A stretch of DNA of 39,886 bases from Deltaproteobacteria bacterium (GTDB lineage Bacteria; Desulfobacterota; Syntrophia; Syntrophales; JAFGIO01), in the NCBI GenBank assembly GCA_016929555.1, contig JAFGIO010000271.1, positions 1 through 39,886 on the forward strand. The letters run 5' to 3'. Shown one piece after another: positions 8,598 to 18,311 of the stretch. The translations under genes were made by a program, and so were the position numbers. The notes below the pieces were generated by a model. The model worked only from the letters and a program-made list of their open reading frames with translations, was not told where the DNA came from and searched no databases. Each line of letters opens with the position of its first letter. The first letter of the stretch is position 1.

Positions 8598-9404
8598 CTA
8601 TTCCCGGTTGAAACGGGGTTTGCGCTTTTCAATAAACGCCATCATCCCCTCCATCTGATCTTTTGATCCCCGGTTTCTTAAAACAGCCTGGCGCTCCTCA
8701 TAAAGGCTTTCCTGGAGAGATCGCTCTCCCGCTCCCACAACGCAACGAAGAACTCCGGCAACCGAACCAGCCGGCATCTCGCTGAGCTGTTTTGCCAGTT
8801 CATAAGCTTTCCGCTTGAGTTCGCTGTTGGGCCATACTTCATTTACTAGGCCAATTCTATAGGCTTCGGGACCGGAGATGTGTTTGACTCTCAGAATCAT
8901 ATCCAAGGCATGCATGCGCCCAACACAGCGGGTCAACCTAGCGGTTCCGCCCCAAGCCGGTATGGCACCGATATCCAATTCCGGCAAACCGATTTTGGCC
9001 CCTTCAGCTGCAGCCAGTCGAAAATGACATGCCAGGGGCAACTCCAGGCCGCCACCTAGGCAGTATCCGAATAGGGTGACAACCCATGGCTTTTCCATGT
9101 TCTCAATGGCTGCAAGAACTCGCAGACGCTGATCCAGTATCGCTTCCATATCCCCCCGGGTTTTCACTGAACCTGCCAGCTGTTTCAAGTGCATGCCGAC
9201 TGAAAAATTTTCCTCCCCGGCACTTGTTATAACGACTGCGCGGACTGATGTGTCCTCGGCCAGTTTTTCGACCCAGATCTCTAATTCGTTCATGAATTCC
9301 AGGCTCATGCGGTTCCAGGGAGCATCGTTGATGGTAATGGTTATTACAGCCCCATCCTGTTGAACGAGTAGGGGGAACGTTGATTCTTTGGGTGTGTTAG
9401 CCAT
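8598..9404 (-). CDS. enoyl-CoA hydratase/isomerase family protein
   Basis: VVTLFGYCLGGGLELPLACHFRLAAAEGAKIGLPELDIGAIPAWGGTARLTR. Confidence 0.88.
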   Translation of the reverse strand: MANTPKESTFPLLVQQDGAVITITINDAPWNRMSLEFMNELEIWVEKLAEDTSVRAVVITSAGEENFSVGMHLKQLAGSVKTRGDMEAILDQRLRVLAAIENMEKPWVVTLFGYCLGGGLELPLACHFRLAAAEGAKIGLPELDIGAIPAWGGTARLTRCVGRMHALDMILRVKHISGPEAYRIGLVNEVWPNSELKRKAYELAKQLSEMPAGSVAGVLRCVVGAGERSLQESLYEERQAVLRNRGSKDQMEGMMAFIEKRKPRFNRE

Positions 9405-9459
9405 GTATTATATACTCCAACTGGTTTATATTGATGAGATATTACTTTTTTACGGTTTG

Positions 9460-9489
9460 AGTATAGGACATGGTAATTTTGTATGTCAA
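9460..9489 (-). promoter_or_regulatory. sigma70-like promoter of the minus-strand enoyl-CoA hydratase
   Basis: TTGACA, 18-bp spacer, TATACT on the minus strand. Confidence 0.65.
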
Positions 9490-10003
9490 GGTGAAAAGGC
9501 GCAAAAGAGGGGAATCTGAGCCGGGAATTGCGAGAAGGATGTGAAGAAACGATTCGTTCCTTGGGAAATGTTGGCAGACGATCCTCTTGCTGATTGTTTT
9601 TCCCGTCGCGATGGCCATTTTGAGTGGAAAAAAAGGGAAGGATTTATTTTTTAATCACACCCTCCTCGTCTCGAGAGGGGCGAAAGTCATTCATTACCGG
9701 GGGACAAGCGAAGGCGACTCACCGAGTTCCATGCAATTGTCCCTCCAGCTGTACAAGAGGAGCAGCAGTGAGCTTGGTCTACCTCAGACGCGGATATCGG
9801 AGGTCGCGTTTACCGGACCGCATAGGAGGCGAGGAGACAATATCCAGATACCGTGCTTGTGATTGGAAGAAAGGGCTATTATATATGTAGCTAAATAGAG
9901 TCAGGGTTGCTGAAAAAAACGGCGGCCCGTGCGGATGTAAGAGTGAATTGAGAGGTGTGTGAACAAAGGAGAGTTCGATGACTTCGGTCGAAGGGAGGAA
10001 GCC

Positions 10004-10495
10004 ATGTCAGTCAGGGAATTGACCGCAAAGGAAAAAAGGAACATAGAACTCGTAAAGGATTGGGCAAAAATCTGGGACGCCGACGGGGGACGGATGGTAG
10101 ATGAGTGTTATGCGGCTTCGGCGGAAGTCTTCGGGCCCTTGCAGAACATTTACTTCTTGAGAAAGGGCGAGAGCAAAGTGACCTGGCGGGCATTGGAAGC
10201 GGCAATCCATGCCTTGTATCAATCGCGAAAGATGCACTTTCATACTCTCGTGGCCGAAGGGAACACCGTGGCGATGGAGGTTATCGTCGAGGAAACGAAC
10301 TTGAAGGGAAGGAAAAGAGAAGTCTGGTTTTCAGCTTTCCTCACCTTCGACGACGACGGGAAAATCGTCAAGGATCACACGTATCAGCTGAACATGGAGA
10401 AGACGCCGGACCCGGAGAAAGCCAAGGATCCGAAAATAAAGGAGGCGATGGAAACACTGCGGGAGATCCACTCTCGCATACTCGCCCAGCAGTGA
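10004..10495 (+). CDS. SnoaL/NTF2-like protein
   Basis: NIELVKDWAKIWDADGG...ALYQSRKMHFHTLVAEGNTVAMEVIVEETN...DGKIVKDHTY; GGGAGG ribosome-binding site. Confidence 0.6.
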   Translation: MSVRELTAKEKRNIELVKDWAKIWDADGGRMVDECYAASAEVFGPLQNIYFLRKGESKVTWRALEAAIHALYQSRKMHFHTLVAEGNTVAMEVIVEETNLKGRKREVWFSAFLTFDDDGKIVKDHTYQLNMEKTPDPEKAKDPKIKEAMETLREIHSRILAQQ

Positions 10496-10853
10496 GTAAG
10501 GTCTCAAGCTCACAGAGAATCAGAAGGCCGTGAAAAAAAAGGATGACGATTTCTTCCGCGAGAATATGAAGCATGCTTTGGAAGTTTATCGGTGTCTACC
10601 CTAATGAAACAACTGCGACAATCAAATCGCGGCACCTCTTTGTCATATCGATCACAGTCGTTAATGGCTTGTTACTCCTGAGAGATAATTCCGGAAAAGC
10701 GCATTATCGCGGCCACAGCGATTACCCGTAAGAGCAGAGTTTGCCACTTGAATTCAGCAACTATGAGGGAATCCGCGATTCAATAATAACAGGAAGGAGT
10801 GTGTCCGTTCCAGGAAAGATAAACGGGCATTCCGGTAGATACGCACTTTCGAT

Positions 10854-10909
10854 CCGAATTCAATGACCTGGCCGGATCACCCAGTATATGACTTTGTATT
10901 TGCAGTTCG
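10854..10909 (+). repeat. diverged dispersed repeat, copy R2
   Basis: CCGAATTCAATGACCTGGCCGGATCACCCAGTATATGACTTTGTATTTG. Confidence 0.55.
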
Positions 10910-11210
10910 CACCTCAAGTCATAGCCCCGCCAGCTTCACCTTGTACTTCTTTACCCATCCGTCGGCGCCGATACTCCGGAATATCGTCGAACCGGCAGAT
11001 GAGAATATCAAGAAATTGGAGAAGGATCAGGAACCCCTTTACGTCAAGAATTGATAGGCGCGCAGGTGCACATAACACCCCTTATCCGCGGGGTGAGTTG
11101 ACCTTGGGGTCGGCCACCGCTGGCAGGTTGCTTCGAACAGAGGGTGGTCACTGTTCGCGCCGCTGGGTTGAACGAGTCGGAGGTGTCTGGCACCAATGGG
11201 AGCCGCCGAC

Positions 11211-12833
11211 TCACAACAGCATCGAGGACCTCGGGTACGCGTCTTCTGGATCGGTCAACACATTGATGAGGTACGGCGCGTCGGCGGCGAAACCGCGCTT
11301 GAGCGCCGACCTGAGCGATTCGGGATCGCTGACCGTCTCACCAGCACCGCCCAGGGCGCGCACCACCTCGTCGTAGCGGGTAGCCGGCTGCAGATCGCAG
11401 GCCACGTCGTAGCCGTAGATCCTGTGCATGGGGTGCTTCTCGAGGCCCAAGATGCCGTTGTTGCCGCACACGATAACGACAGGCAGGTTATGGCGCACGA
11501 GGGAGTCGACGTCCATAAGCGAGAAGCCCGCCGCGCCGTCGCCCAGCAGCACGACGACCTGGCGGTCGGGATGCACCGCCCGTGCCGCCATCGCGTAGCC
11601 CATGGCGGTACCGAGGCACCCGTAGGGTCCGGGGTCGAGCCAACATCCGGGCTCATACGAATCGATGTACTTGCCGGCATACGATACGAAGTCACCGCCG
11701 TCGCAGACGACAACGGCGTCGCGGTCGAGCGCCTTGCGCAGCTCGCCATACACCCGGGTCGGCTTCACCGGCAAGGAGGTGGCGGCCAGGAGCTCCCGAT
11801 CAGTGGACTTGCTCGCCGACTCGGCGTCGCGCAGCTCGGTGATCCAGAACTCGTGGTCACGGCGGTCACCCTCCCATGCCGCGATTGTGGCCAGCGACCG
11901 ACCGAGGTCCCCGGCCGGTGAGCACACAGGCGTCACGTGAGTGGCGCGCTGGTCGGGGTGGTCGACGAAGTGCACCACCTGCGCGGCACCGAACTTGCCG
12001 AACGAGAGCCGGAAGTCGAGCGGGGTACCGATGACTGCGACCACGTCGGCCTTCTGCTTCAACAGGCCCCGGGTGCGGCTGAAGGCGAGCTCGTGGTCGG
12101 CCGGCAGGCAGCCCCGACCGAGGCCGTTGAAGAAGGTAGGCAGGCGCAGGGCTTCAACCATCTCCCGCAGTGTCGTCCAGGCTCCGGACCAGTATACGTC
12201 GGTACCGACGACGATGGCGGGGCGCTCGGCGTCGGCCAGCAGCTCAGCAGCGCGGTGCAGGTCGTCGGGATCGGCCTCAAGCACAAGCGCCGCTGGATGA
12301 TCGGGGATTTCGGCCTCGCCCAGCGAGAAGAGCACATCAAGCGGGATGTCGAGGAACACCGGGCCGCGGTGGGGCGTGGCCGCGAGCGCCATGGCCCGCG
12401 ACATAGCGTCCGGGATGTCTTCGAGGGCGAATACTGTTCGGGCATCCTTGGTGATGGAGGACAACAGGGGAAGGTGGTCGAACTCCTGGAGTGCACCTGT
12501 GCCCCACGTCGCCTGCTGGGCGCGCCCTCCCAGCACTACCATCGGTGAGCCGTTTATCCAGGCGCCGCTGACTGCGCTGATGCCATTGGTGACACCGGGC
12601 CCTGCGGTGAGCACCGCGACACCCGGGCGACGGGTGAGCTTGGCGTAGCCCTCGGCGGCGAAGGTGGCGGTCTGTTCGTGGCGGGTGTCGAGGATGCGCC
12701 AACCGCCCTTCACCGCGGCGTCGTAAAACGGCCACACGTGGGCTCCGATCAGCGTGAACAGTTCCTGCACTCCAAAGCGGGCGAGCGCGGCGAGCGCCAG
12801 GTCGCCCCCGTGGCCGACACGCACCTCAGCCAT
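11211..12833 (-). CDS. thiamine-pyrophosphate-dependent enzyme (acetolactate synthase/2-hydroxyacyl-CoA lyase-like)
   Basis: HEQTATFAAEGYAKLTRRPGVAVLTAGPGVTNGISAV; GDGAAGFSLMDVDSLVRHNLPVVIVCGNN TPP-binding motif. Confidence 0.88.
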   Translation of the reverse strand: MAEVRVGHGGDLALAALARFGVQELFTLIGAHVWPFYDAAVKGGWRILDTRHEQTATFAAEGYAKLTRRPGVAVLTAGPGVTNGISAVSGAWINGSPMVVLGGRAQQATWGTGALQEFDHLPLLSSITKDARTVFALEDIPDAMSRAMALAATPHRGPVFLDIPLDVLFSLGEAEIPDHPAALVLEADPDDLHRAAELLADAERPAIVVGTDVYWSGAWTTLREMVEALRLPTFFNGLGRGCLPADHELAFSRTRGLLKQKADVVAVIGTPLDFRLSFGKFGAAQVVHFVDHPDQRATHVTPVCSPAGDLGRSLATIAAWEGDRRDHEFWITELRDAESASKSTDRELLAATSLPVKPTRVYGELRKALDRDAVVVCDGGDFVSYAGKYIDSYEPGCWLDPGPYGCLGTAMGYAMAARAVHPDRQVVVLLGDGAAGFSLMDVDSLVRHNLPVVIVCGNNGILGLEKHPMHRIYGYDVACDLQPATRYDEVVRALGGAGETVSDPESLRSALKRGFAADAPYLINVLTDPEDAYPRSSMLL

Positions 12834-12930
12834 CACAGCTCCTCCAAGTGATCGGCACCGGCCACGCCTGCGGTGTCCGCGGTCGCTGAAGCTGCGGCCG
12901 CGTCGGCGAGGAACGCCCGCAGCGCCGAAT
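12831..12930 (-). pseudogene. truncated C-terminus of a former upstream gene
   Basis: Minus-strand translation DSALRAFLADAAAASATADTAGVAGADHLEEL* with its TGA overlapping the TPP gene ATG (TGATGG). Confidence 0.55.
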
Positions 12931-12976
12931 CGAATTGAGATTGATAATTGATAAGACATTACTTCTGACGGTACGG

Positions 12977-13005
12977 AGCATATGAGCGCTGTATTCTCGT
13001 GTCAA
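12977..13005 (-). promoter_or_regulatory. sigma70-like promoter upstream of the TPP enzyme gene
   Basis: TTGACA, 17-bp spacer, TATGCT on the minus strand; leader resembles that of the 8598-9404 gene. Confidence 0.6.
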
Positions 13006-13259
13006 GGGATATTTCCATCGAAAATTTCGGGCGACGATGGACTTGGGTATGGTATGTGGATTGACGGCGTACCTTCTTGAGCAATCGGTTCATCATTTGG
13101 ACGCATCACCCGTCGGTAAGGCAATGTGAGGCGCTTTTCGGTCAGACACATCCGGCATATGCCTGACGATTTCGGATTGGAAGGATACACTACCCACTGG
13201 AAGGAGAAGACAAAGATAAACCGCCATTTAATGAAGGCTTTTGATCGGCATCGGACAGA

Positions 13260-13616
13260 TTACTTGAGCTGCTTGGCCACCTCCGTGAACCAGAAAGCCG
13301 TTTCCGGGTCGCCTTCCAGCTTCAGGGAGCCATCCTGAAACGCCTGCATTCCCTTCGTGTCATCTCCCGAGGCAAGCACTTTGAAAGCAGTCGCGGCATC
13401 TATCCATACCATCGCGGCGGTGGGATTCGGCGCGATCCCACCTGTTGACGTGACCGCACCATTGCTGAACGTATAGTATCGCCCGATTTTGTTGTCAGCC
13501 GTCTTGATCTGAATCGTGCAATTTTTCTCTGAAATCTTCTTTTTGAAATCCGCTCTTGTCTTGGCCTTCTTCATCAGCTTCTTCCCGAGAATGTAAAGCA
13601 GGATCTTAAATTTCAT
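13260..13616 (-). CDS. SCP2 sterol-binding domain-like protein
   Basis: IQIKTADNKIGRYYTFSNGAVTSTGG...AFKVLASGDDTKGMQAFQDGSLKLEGDPETAFWF. Confidence 0.7.
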   Translation of the reverse strand: MKFKILLYILGKKLMKKAKTRADFKKKISEKNCTIQIKTADNKIGRYYTFSNGAVTSTGGIAPNPTAAMVWIDAATAFKVLASGDDTKGMQAFQDGSLKLEGDPETAFWFTEVAKQLK

Positions 13617-13835
13617 AATTTCCCCCTTCGTTTTCACAAAAAGCGATAAAATCCCAATCCCCTTTTCCTGATGATCTCAGTGCTGCCGAAGTACCGTCGG
13701 AGCGAATTGTTAATGGAACCAACAAGGAAATCATTTTTTCCGGGTTGGAGTGTACGGCAAGGAAATCTTGCCTGTCAAGGAGAATCAGGCGGCGATTCTT
13801 TGGCAACGAATCGATCTATGCTATGATCATCTCCG

Positions 13836-14579
13836 ATGAAGATCCAAGAGATAAAAGTGAAGGGCATCCTGTCCAAATCCCAGGTCTACGATTATGCGTT
13901 GAACCCTTACGTGGGCTGCCAGCACGACTGCGTCTACTGCTATGCACGATTTATGAGGCGGTTTACGGGGCACCGGGAAAAGTGGGGCGCCTTTGTCGAT
14001 GTAAAGATAAACGCCCCCGAACTTTTGGCCCTTGAGGCGGCGAAAAAAAGGCCGGGGCGGGTGTGGATAAGCGGCGTGTGCGATCCCTATCAGCCTCTCG
14101 AAGACAGATACATGCTCACGAAGAAATGCCTGGACATCCTCGTCGAAAATCATTGGCCCATCACGATCCAGACCAAATCCACCCTTGTCACCAGGGATAT
14201 CGCCGCGTTAAGAAAAGCCGACGATTGCGAGGTCGGATTCACCATAACCACCGCGGATGACAAGATCAGGAAACTCTTCGAGCCCGGTGCGCCGCCCTTG
14301 GGCGAGCGGATTGAGGCATTGGCTTCGCTTCATTCCCGGGGGATCAGAACGTTCGCCATGGTCGCCCCGATCCTCCCAGGCGCCGAGGGTCTCCTTCGCG
14401 TCCTTAGGGGCAAGGTGGATTACGTGATCCTCGACAGGCTGAACTATCACTACGCCGATTGGGCCTACAAACGATACGGGCTGCAGTCGGCCCGTGAGGA
14501 CCCGTTTTTTTCTCATCAGGCGGAAGGATTGAAAGGGGCCTTTGAAAGGGAAGGGATCCCCTGTCAAATCGTATTCTGA
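13836..14579 (+). CDS. radical SAM protein (SPL-like family)
   Basis: NPYVGCQHDCVYCYARFM motif. Confidence 0.88.
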   Translation: MKIQEIKVKGILSKSQVYDYALNPYVGCQHDCVYCYARFMRRFTGHREKWGAFVDVKINAPELLALEAAKKRPGRVWISGVCDPYQPLEDRYMLTKKCLDILVENHWPITIQTKSTLVTRDIAALRKADDCEVGFTITTADDKIRKLFEPGAPPLGERIEALASLHSRGIRTFAMVAPILPGAEGLLRVLRGKVDYVILDRLNYHYADWAYKRYGLQSAREDPFFSHQAEGLKGAFEREGIPCQIVF

Positions 14580-14702
14580 AGAAGCCATCGGGTCGTCGTC
14601 GATATTGCGGATTCCTTTACCAAGAAAGAGGCGCTCGTTTTTATCGGATCGCGGGAATCGCCTGTCCGGATCTTGAAAATCGAAAACAGGAGGAAGGGAA
14701 GA

Positions 14703-15281
14703 ATGGGAGAGAAAATACCTTCGCGGCAGGAAGCCTTGGATCTTCTTCATCGATACAATGAAAGCGACAGCCTGCGCAAGCATGCCTATGCCGTGGAAGG
14801 TGTGATGCGCTACATGGCACGGAAACGGGGAGAAAACGAGGAGCAGTGGGGGATTGTCGGTCTGATTCACGACCTCGATTACGAGAGATTTCCGGACCAG
14901 CACTGCGCCAAAACCGCCGAGATCCTCAGAGAACAGGACTGGCCCGAGGAATACATCCGGGCTGCCGTCTCTCACGGATGGGGCCTATGCACCGACATCG
15001 AGCCCCGGACCACCTTGGAAAAGGCCCTGTACGCCATCGATGAGCTTACGGGACTTGTCGCGACCACCGCCCTGGTGCGCCCCTCGAAGAGCGTTCTCGA
15101 TGTGCAGGTGAAGTCGGTGAAGAACAAATGGAAGGACAAGCGGTTTGCCGCCGGCGTGGACCGGTCGATCATTGAAAGGGGCGCGGAGATGCTGCAAGTG
15201 GGATTGGACGAACTGATCGACGATACGATCAAAGGGATGCAGGATGTGGCAGAGGCCATAGGGCTGAAGGGCCATCCGTAA
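14703..15281 (+). CDS. HD domain hydrolase
   Basis: LRKHAYAVEGVMRYMA...WGIVGLIHDLDYERFP. Confidence 0.85.
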   Translation: MGEKIPSRQEALDLLHRYNESDSLRKHAYAVEGVMRYMARKRGENEEQWGIVGLIHDLDYERFPDQHCAKTAEILREQDWPEEYIRAAVSHGWGLCTDIEPRTTLEKALYAIDELTGLVATTALVRPSKSVLDVQVKSVKNKWKDKRFAAGVDRSIIERGAEMLQVGLDELIDDTIKGMQDVAEAIGLKGHP

Positions 15282-15540
15282 CCGCGGGAGTTTCCGTGGG
15301 CAGGGCGATGCAGCGGGTTCGTTGAACAGCGCGGCGCAGCCGATGACGCGTTAGGCCGATTCCGGCCTCACAGCAAATCGCTCTTTTGGACCTGCAATCG
15401 AGTACGAAACCCCCATGCCCCGTGGGGTGCCACGAAGCATGAAAATCACCCCCCCTGACCCTCCCCCATCGAGGAGGAAGGATAGGAGGAGGATTTTATT
15501 ACTAAACAATGAAACCGGCTGTACTTTTCTCATGAAGACA

Positions 15541-16725
15541 TCAGCTTCCCCTGCCCGGCGGCACGAGATCGATGACGGTGATCTCCGGCGGCGCCAGGAA
15601 GCGCATGGGAGGCCCCCAGGTCCCCGTTCCCCGGCTCACGTACAGGGCGCCGTGGCCGGGCAGGCGGAAAAATCCGGTGTGGTAGGGAAAGAACAGCCGC
15701 GTGATCAGGCTGAAGGGGAAGATCTGCCCCTTGTGGGTATGCCCCGAAAGCTGCAGATCGAAGGCGCCCAGGCTCTCTTTCCGGAGAATGGGCTGGTGTT
15801 TGAGCAGAATCGTGAAGTGCTGCCGGGGCAGGCCATCGAGGATTTCCCGTTCCGGAGGCGACCCCCTCAGGCCGAAGTCCCGCCCCGTCGGATCATCGAC
15901 GCCGGCGATATTGACCAACCCCGCCACGGTCATCCCTTCCCCCCGCAGGACGGTGAACCCCGCCTGGCGCGTGAAGGCCAGCGCCTGGGGCAGGCCGGCG
16001 TAGAATTCGTGATTCCCCGTGACGGCGTACTTGCCGTATCTCGGCGCCACTTCCCGAAGCACCTCCCCCAGATTCCGGAGGCTGTCAATCTGGCCGTCGA
16101 CCAGATCCCCCGTTGACAGAAGGATATCCGGCTGCGCCTTCCGGACGGTCTCGACGATGTTCCGCAGGCGTTCTTCTCCGACGATAAGCCCCACATGGAC
16201 GTCGGAGATCTGGACCAGCCGGATTCTTTCAACCGCGGCAGGGATCTTCGGGCTTTCCAGGACGATCCGCTCCGTCCGGATCTGTATCGCCTCGTAGGCG
16301 GCATAGGCGGCAATCCCCAGGGAACAGACCAGCGGCAGGATCAGGGCCGTCAAGGGCGACGGCAGCAGTGGGGTGAAGTCCCTCTGCAGAGCATACGCGG
16401 CACCGGACAGGATCAGTCGGTAGAGATCCAGGCAGAGGGAGACGGAAAAGAAGAGAAAAAGCACCCCCATCCACAGATAGCCGACCCAGGAACAGAGGCA
16501 GGCCGGCATCTCGAAGCCGTATCTTTCGGCGAAACGGACAATGATCGGCGCCATCATCAACAGCAGGAGCGAGAGGATAAGCGCCGTCGCCTGGAGCTTC
16601 GACGGATGAAGGGCCGCCCGGATCTTGAGATAGGCGTAAGAATGAACGCCGCCGTAAATGAGAAAGAAGACCAGCAGAAACAGGACCATGGCAAGCAGTC
16701 GGGACATTGTGCGTTCTAACCCCAT
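15541..16725 (-). CDS. membrane-anchored metallophosphoesterase
   Basis: QISDVHVGLIVG, STGDLVDG, GNHEFYAG, LSGHTHKGQIFPF motifs after several hydrophobic segments. Confidence 0.9.
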   Translation of the reverse strand: MGLERTMSRLLAMVLFLLVFFLIYGGVHSYAYLKIRAALHPSKLQATALILSLLLLMMAPIIVRFAERYGFEMPACLCSWVGYLWMGVLFLFFSVSLCLDLYRLILSGAAYALQRDFTPLLPSPLTALILPLVCSLGIAAYAAYEAIQIRTERIVLESPKIPAAVERIRLVQISDVHVGLIVGEERLRNIVETVRKAQPDILLSTGDLVDGQIDSLRNLGEVLREVAPRYGKYAVTGNHEFYAGLPQALAFTRQAGFTVLRGEGMTVAGLVNIAGVDDPTGRDFGLRGSPPEREILDGLPRQHFTILLKHQPILRKESLGAFDLQLSGHTHKGQIFPFSLITRLFFPYHTGFFRLPGHGALYVSRGTGTWGPPMRFLAPPEITVIDLVPPGRGS

Positions 16726-17453
16726 AGCATTTCGGCAAAAAGACGATAGATCCGCTTCATCCGGTCGCGGACCTCGGTTCTCAGAAGGGCCAGCTCAAGG
16801 TCCGCCGGGGGCGCCATTTCGGGAATATCCCGACCCTCGATGCCCAGGTCGAAGCCCGTGTTCCCGACCACGCTGCCCAGCGATACGCCCGGCAGGAGGC
16901 TTTCCAGAACGATGCGCTTGCGTTCCCCGTCGAACCGCATGACGCACAGGGGGGTCACGGCATGGCTCATGCCGCCCCGCCGCCAGGGGGAAGGGACCCC
17001 TTCGTCGAAGGCCGCGGCATTGACGAAATCGACCCTGGGAACGAAGACCCGCCGGTCGTGGTTCATGGAGAAAAGGATGGTCCGCCCGCTGAGGGCGTAG
17101 AGCATGTTGGAACCGGCGCCGCCGGGAAGCCGGAGGTCGGGCTTCGCATAGTCGCCGATCGCCGAAAGATTGATGCTCCCGCATTGGTCGATCTGGATGC
17201 CCGAGAGAAAGAAGACATCCACCTTCCCCCTCTGGGCGAGGCCGAAGAGTTCGTAGAGCCCGTCGGAGATGCGGCTATCGGGATCGCCGTATATCAGGGG
17301 AACGATGTCAGGCCCGTGGGTGCGGCAGGCCAGGAGGCAGCCGGCGGCCGGCACCGGCGACAGGGTGCCCGTGGCCACCGTTTCGCCGTTTCGGAGGAGC
17401 CGGGAAACGGCGACGATCATCATTTCCAGGGGGTGGATCTCTTTACTTACCAT
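16716..17453 (-). CDS. CoA-transferase subunit B (glutaconate CoA-transferase-like)
   Basis: Subunit-B-like sequence (SGIQIDQCGSINLSAIGDYAKPDLRLPGGAGSN); overlaps subunit A by 11 bp. Confidence 0.8.
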   Translation of the reverse strand: MVSKEIHPLEMMIVAVSRLLRNGETVATGTLSPVPAAGCLLACRTHGPDIVPLIYGDPDSRISDGLYELFGLAQRGKVDVFFLSGIQIDQCGSINLSAIGDYAKPDLRLPGGAGSNMLYALSGRTILFSMNHDRRVFVPRVDFVNAAAFDEGVPSPWRRGGMSHAVTPLCVMRFDGERKRIVLESLLPGVSLGSVVGNTGFDLGIEGRDIPEMAPPADLELALLRTEVRDRMKRIYRLFAEMLWG

Positions 17454-18297
17454 AGCCCGCGAACCCCACTTTCCGGAGATAGGCGCTATGGTCCTCCGGT
17501 TCGAAGATGTAATGATCGAGGTAGCCCCGGAAGGCCGCCTCGTCCTTCGCGGCCGCGAGATATGTCCGGATATGCTCTCCGTCCACGGGATAACGTCCGG
17601 GGCACGCCGTTGGATGGGCACCGCCTGAAGCCTGGACCACCGCGTCGACATGGAGAGGCGCCACATAGACCTCCTGCAGGCCGGGAAGGACCTCATCGGG
17701 TTCCAGGATCTCCTCGACGACGGCGATGGTCGTACGCGCCGCCATGGCCAGCAGCCGGTCCTCGCGCGAGGAAACCGTCGTAAGGCCGCCGAAACGGTCG
17801 CCCTTCAGCGCGTGCACTACGGCCACATCGGGGATGATCGGCGGCACCACCACGTATTCCTTCCCGGAATAGGGGTCCCGGACGGTCCTGAGATCGTCTC
17901 GGATCTTCATGTAATCGGACCCCAAAAAGCCGATCACGGGAATGAAGGGCAGGTTCTGGGCCCCAGCCTGGAGCCCCAGCAGCAGGGCGGGTCAGATCGT
18001 CTCCCGGAGCCGGAGATCGCCGCGCTCCGCTTTGCGCCGGAAATTCGGGGCCAGGCCGAACTCGTCCATGACGATCTGGGGAAACTGAACCGTCTCCACG
18101 CACCCGGCCCCGATGAGCAGATCGGCCACGTAGCCTCCCGTCAGAACCGGCGTCAGGGTGAGCCCCCGGACGCCCCGGCGGATGATTTCCCTCACGACGG
18201 GCATGGGATTCATGGCCATGCCGGCGCCGACGCCCAGATGGCTGCCATCCTGAACGAAACGGGCCGCCTCGGCCGCGCTCATGCGCTTGTCTTTCAT
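17443..18297 (-). CDS. CoA-transferase subunit A with in-frame TGA at 17992-17994 (recoded, nonsense-mutated or sequencing error)
   Basis: ORFs 17992..18297 and 17443..17937 are in the same frame, separated only by one TGA; reading through gives ...LRLRETI[TGA]PALLLGLQAGAQNLPFIPVIGFLGSDYMK... Confidence 0.75.
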
Positions 18298-18311
18298 CTT
18301 TCAAAACCGCC

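Noticed and set aside
9540-9900. ORFs 9587..9862 and 9624..9890
   Set aside because: Overlapping frames without motifs in an intergenic region; likely non-coding.
11196-12548. Long plus-strand ORFs opposite the TPP enzyme
   Set aside because: High-GC shadow ORFs; the minus strand has complete TPP-enzyme motifs.
13002-13190. 62-aa minus-strand ORF with CRMC motif as a possible transposase remnant
   Set aside because: Too short and no convincing family resemblance.
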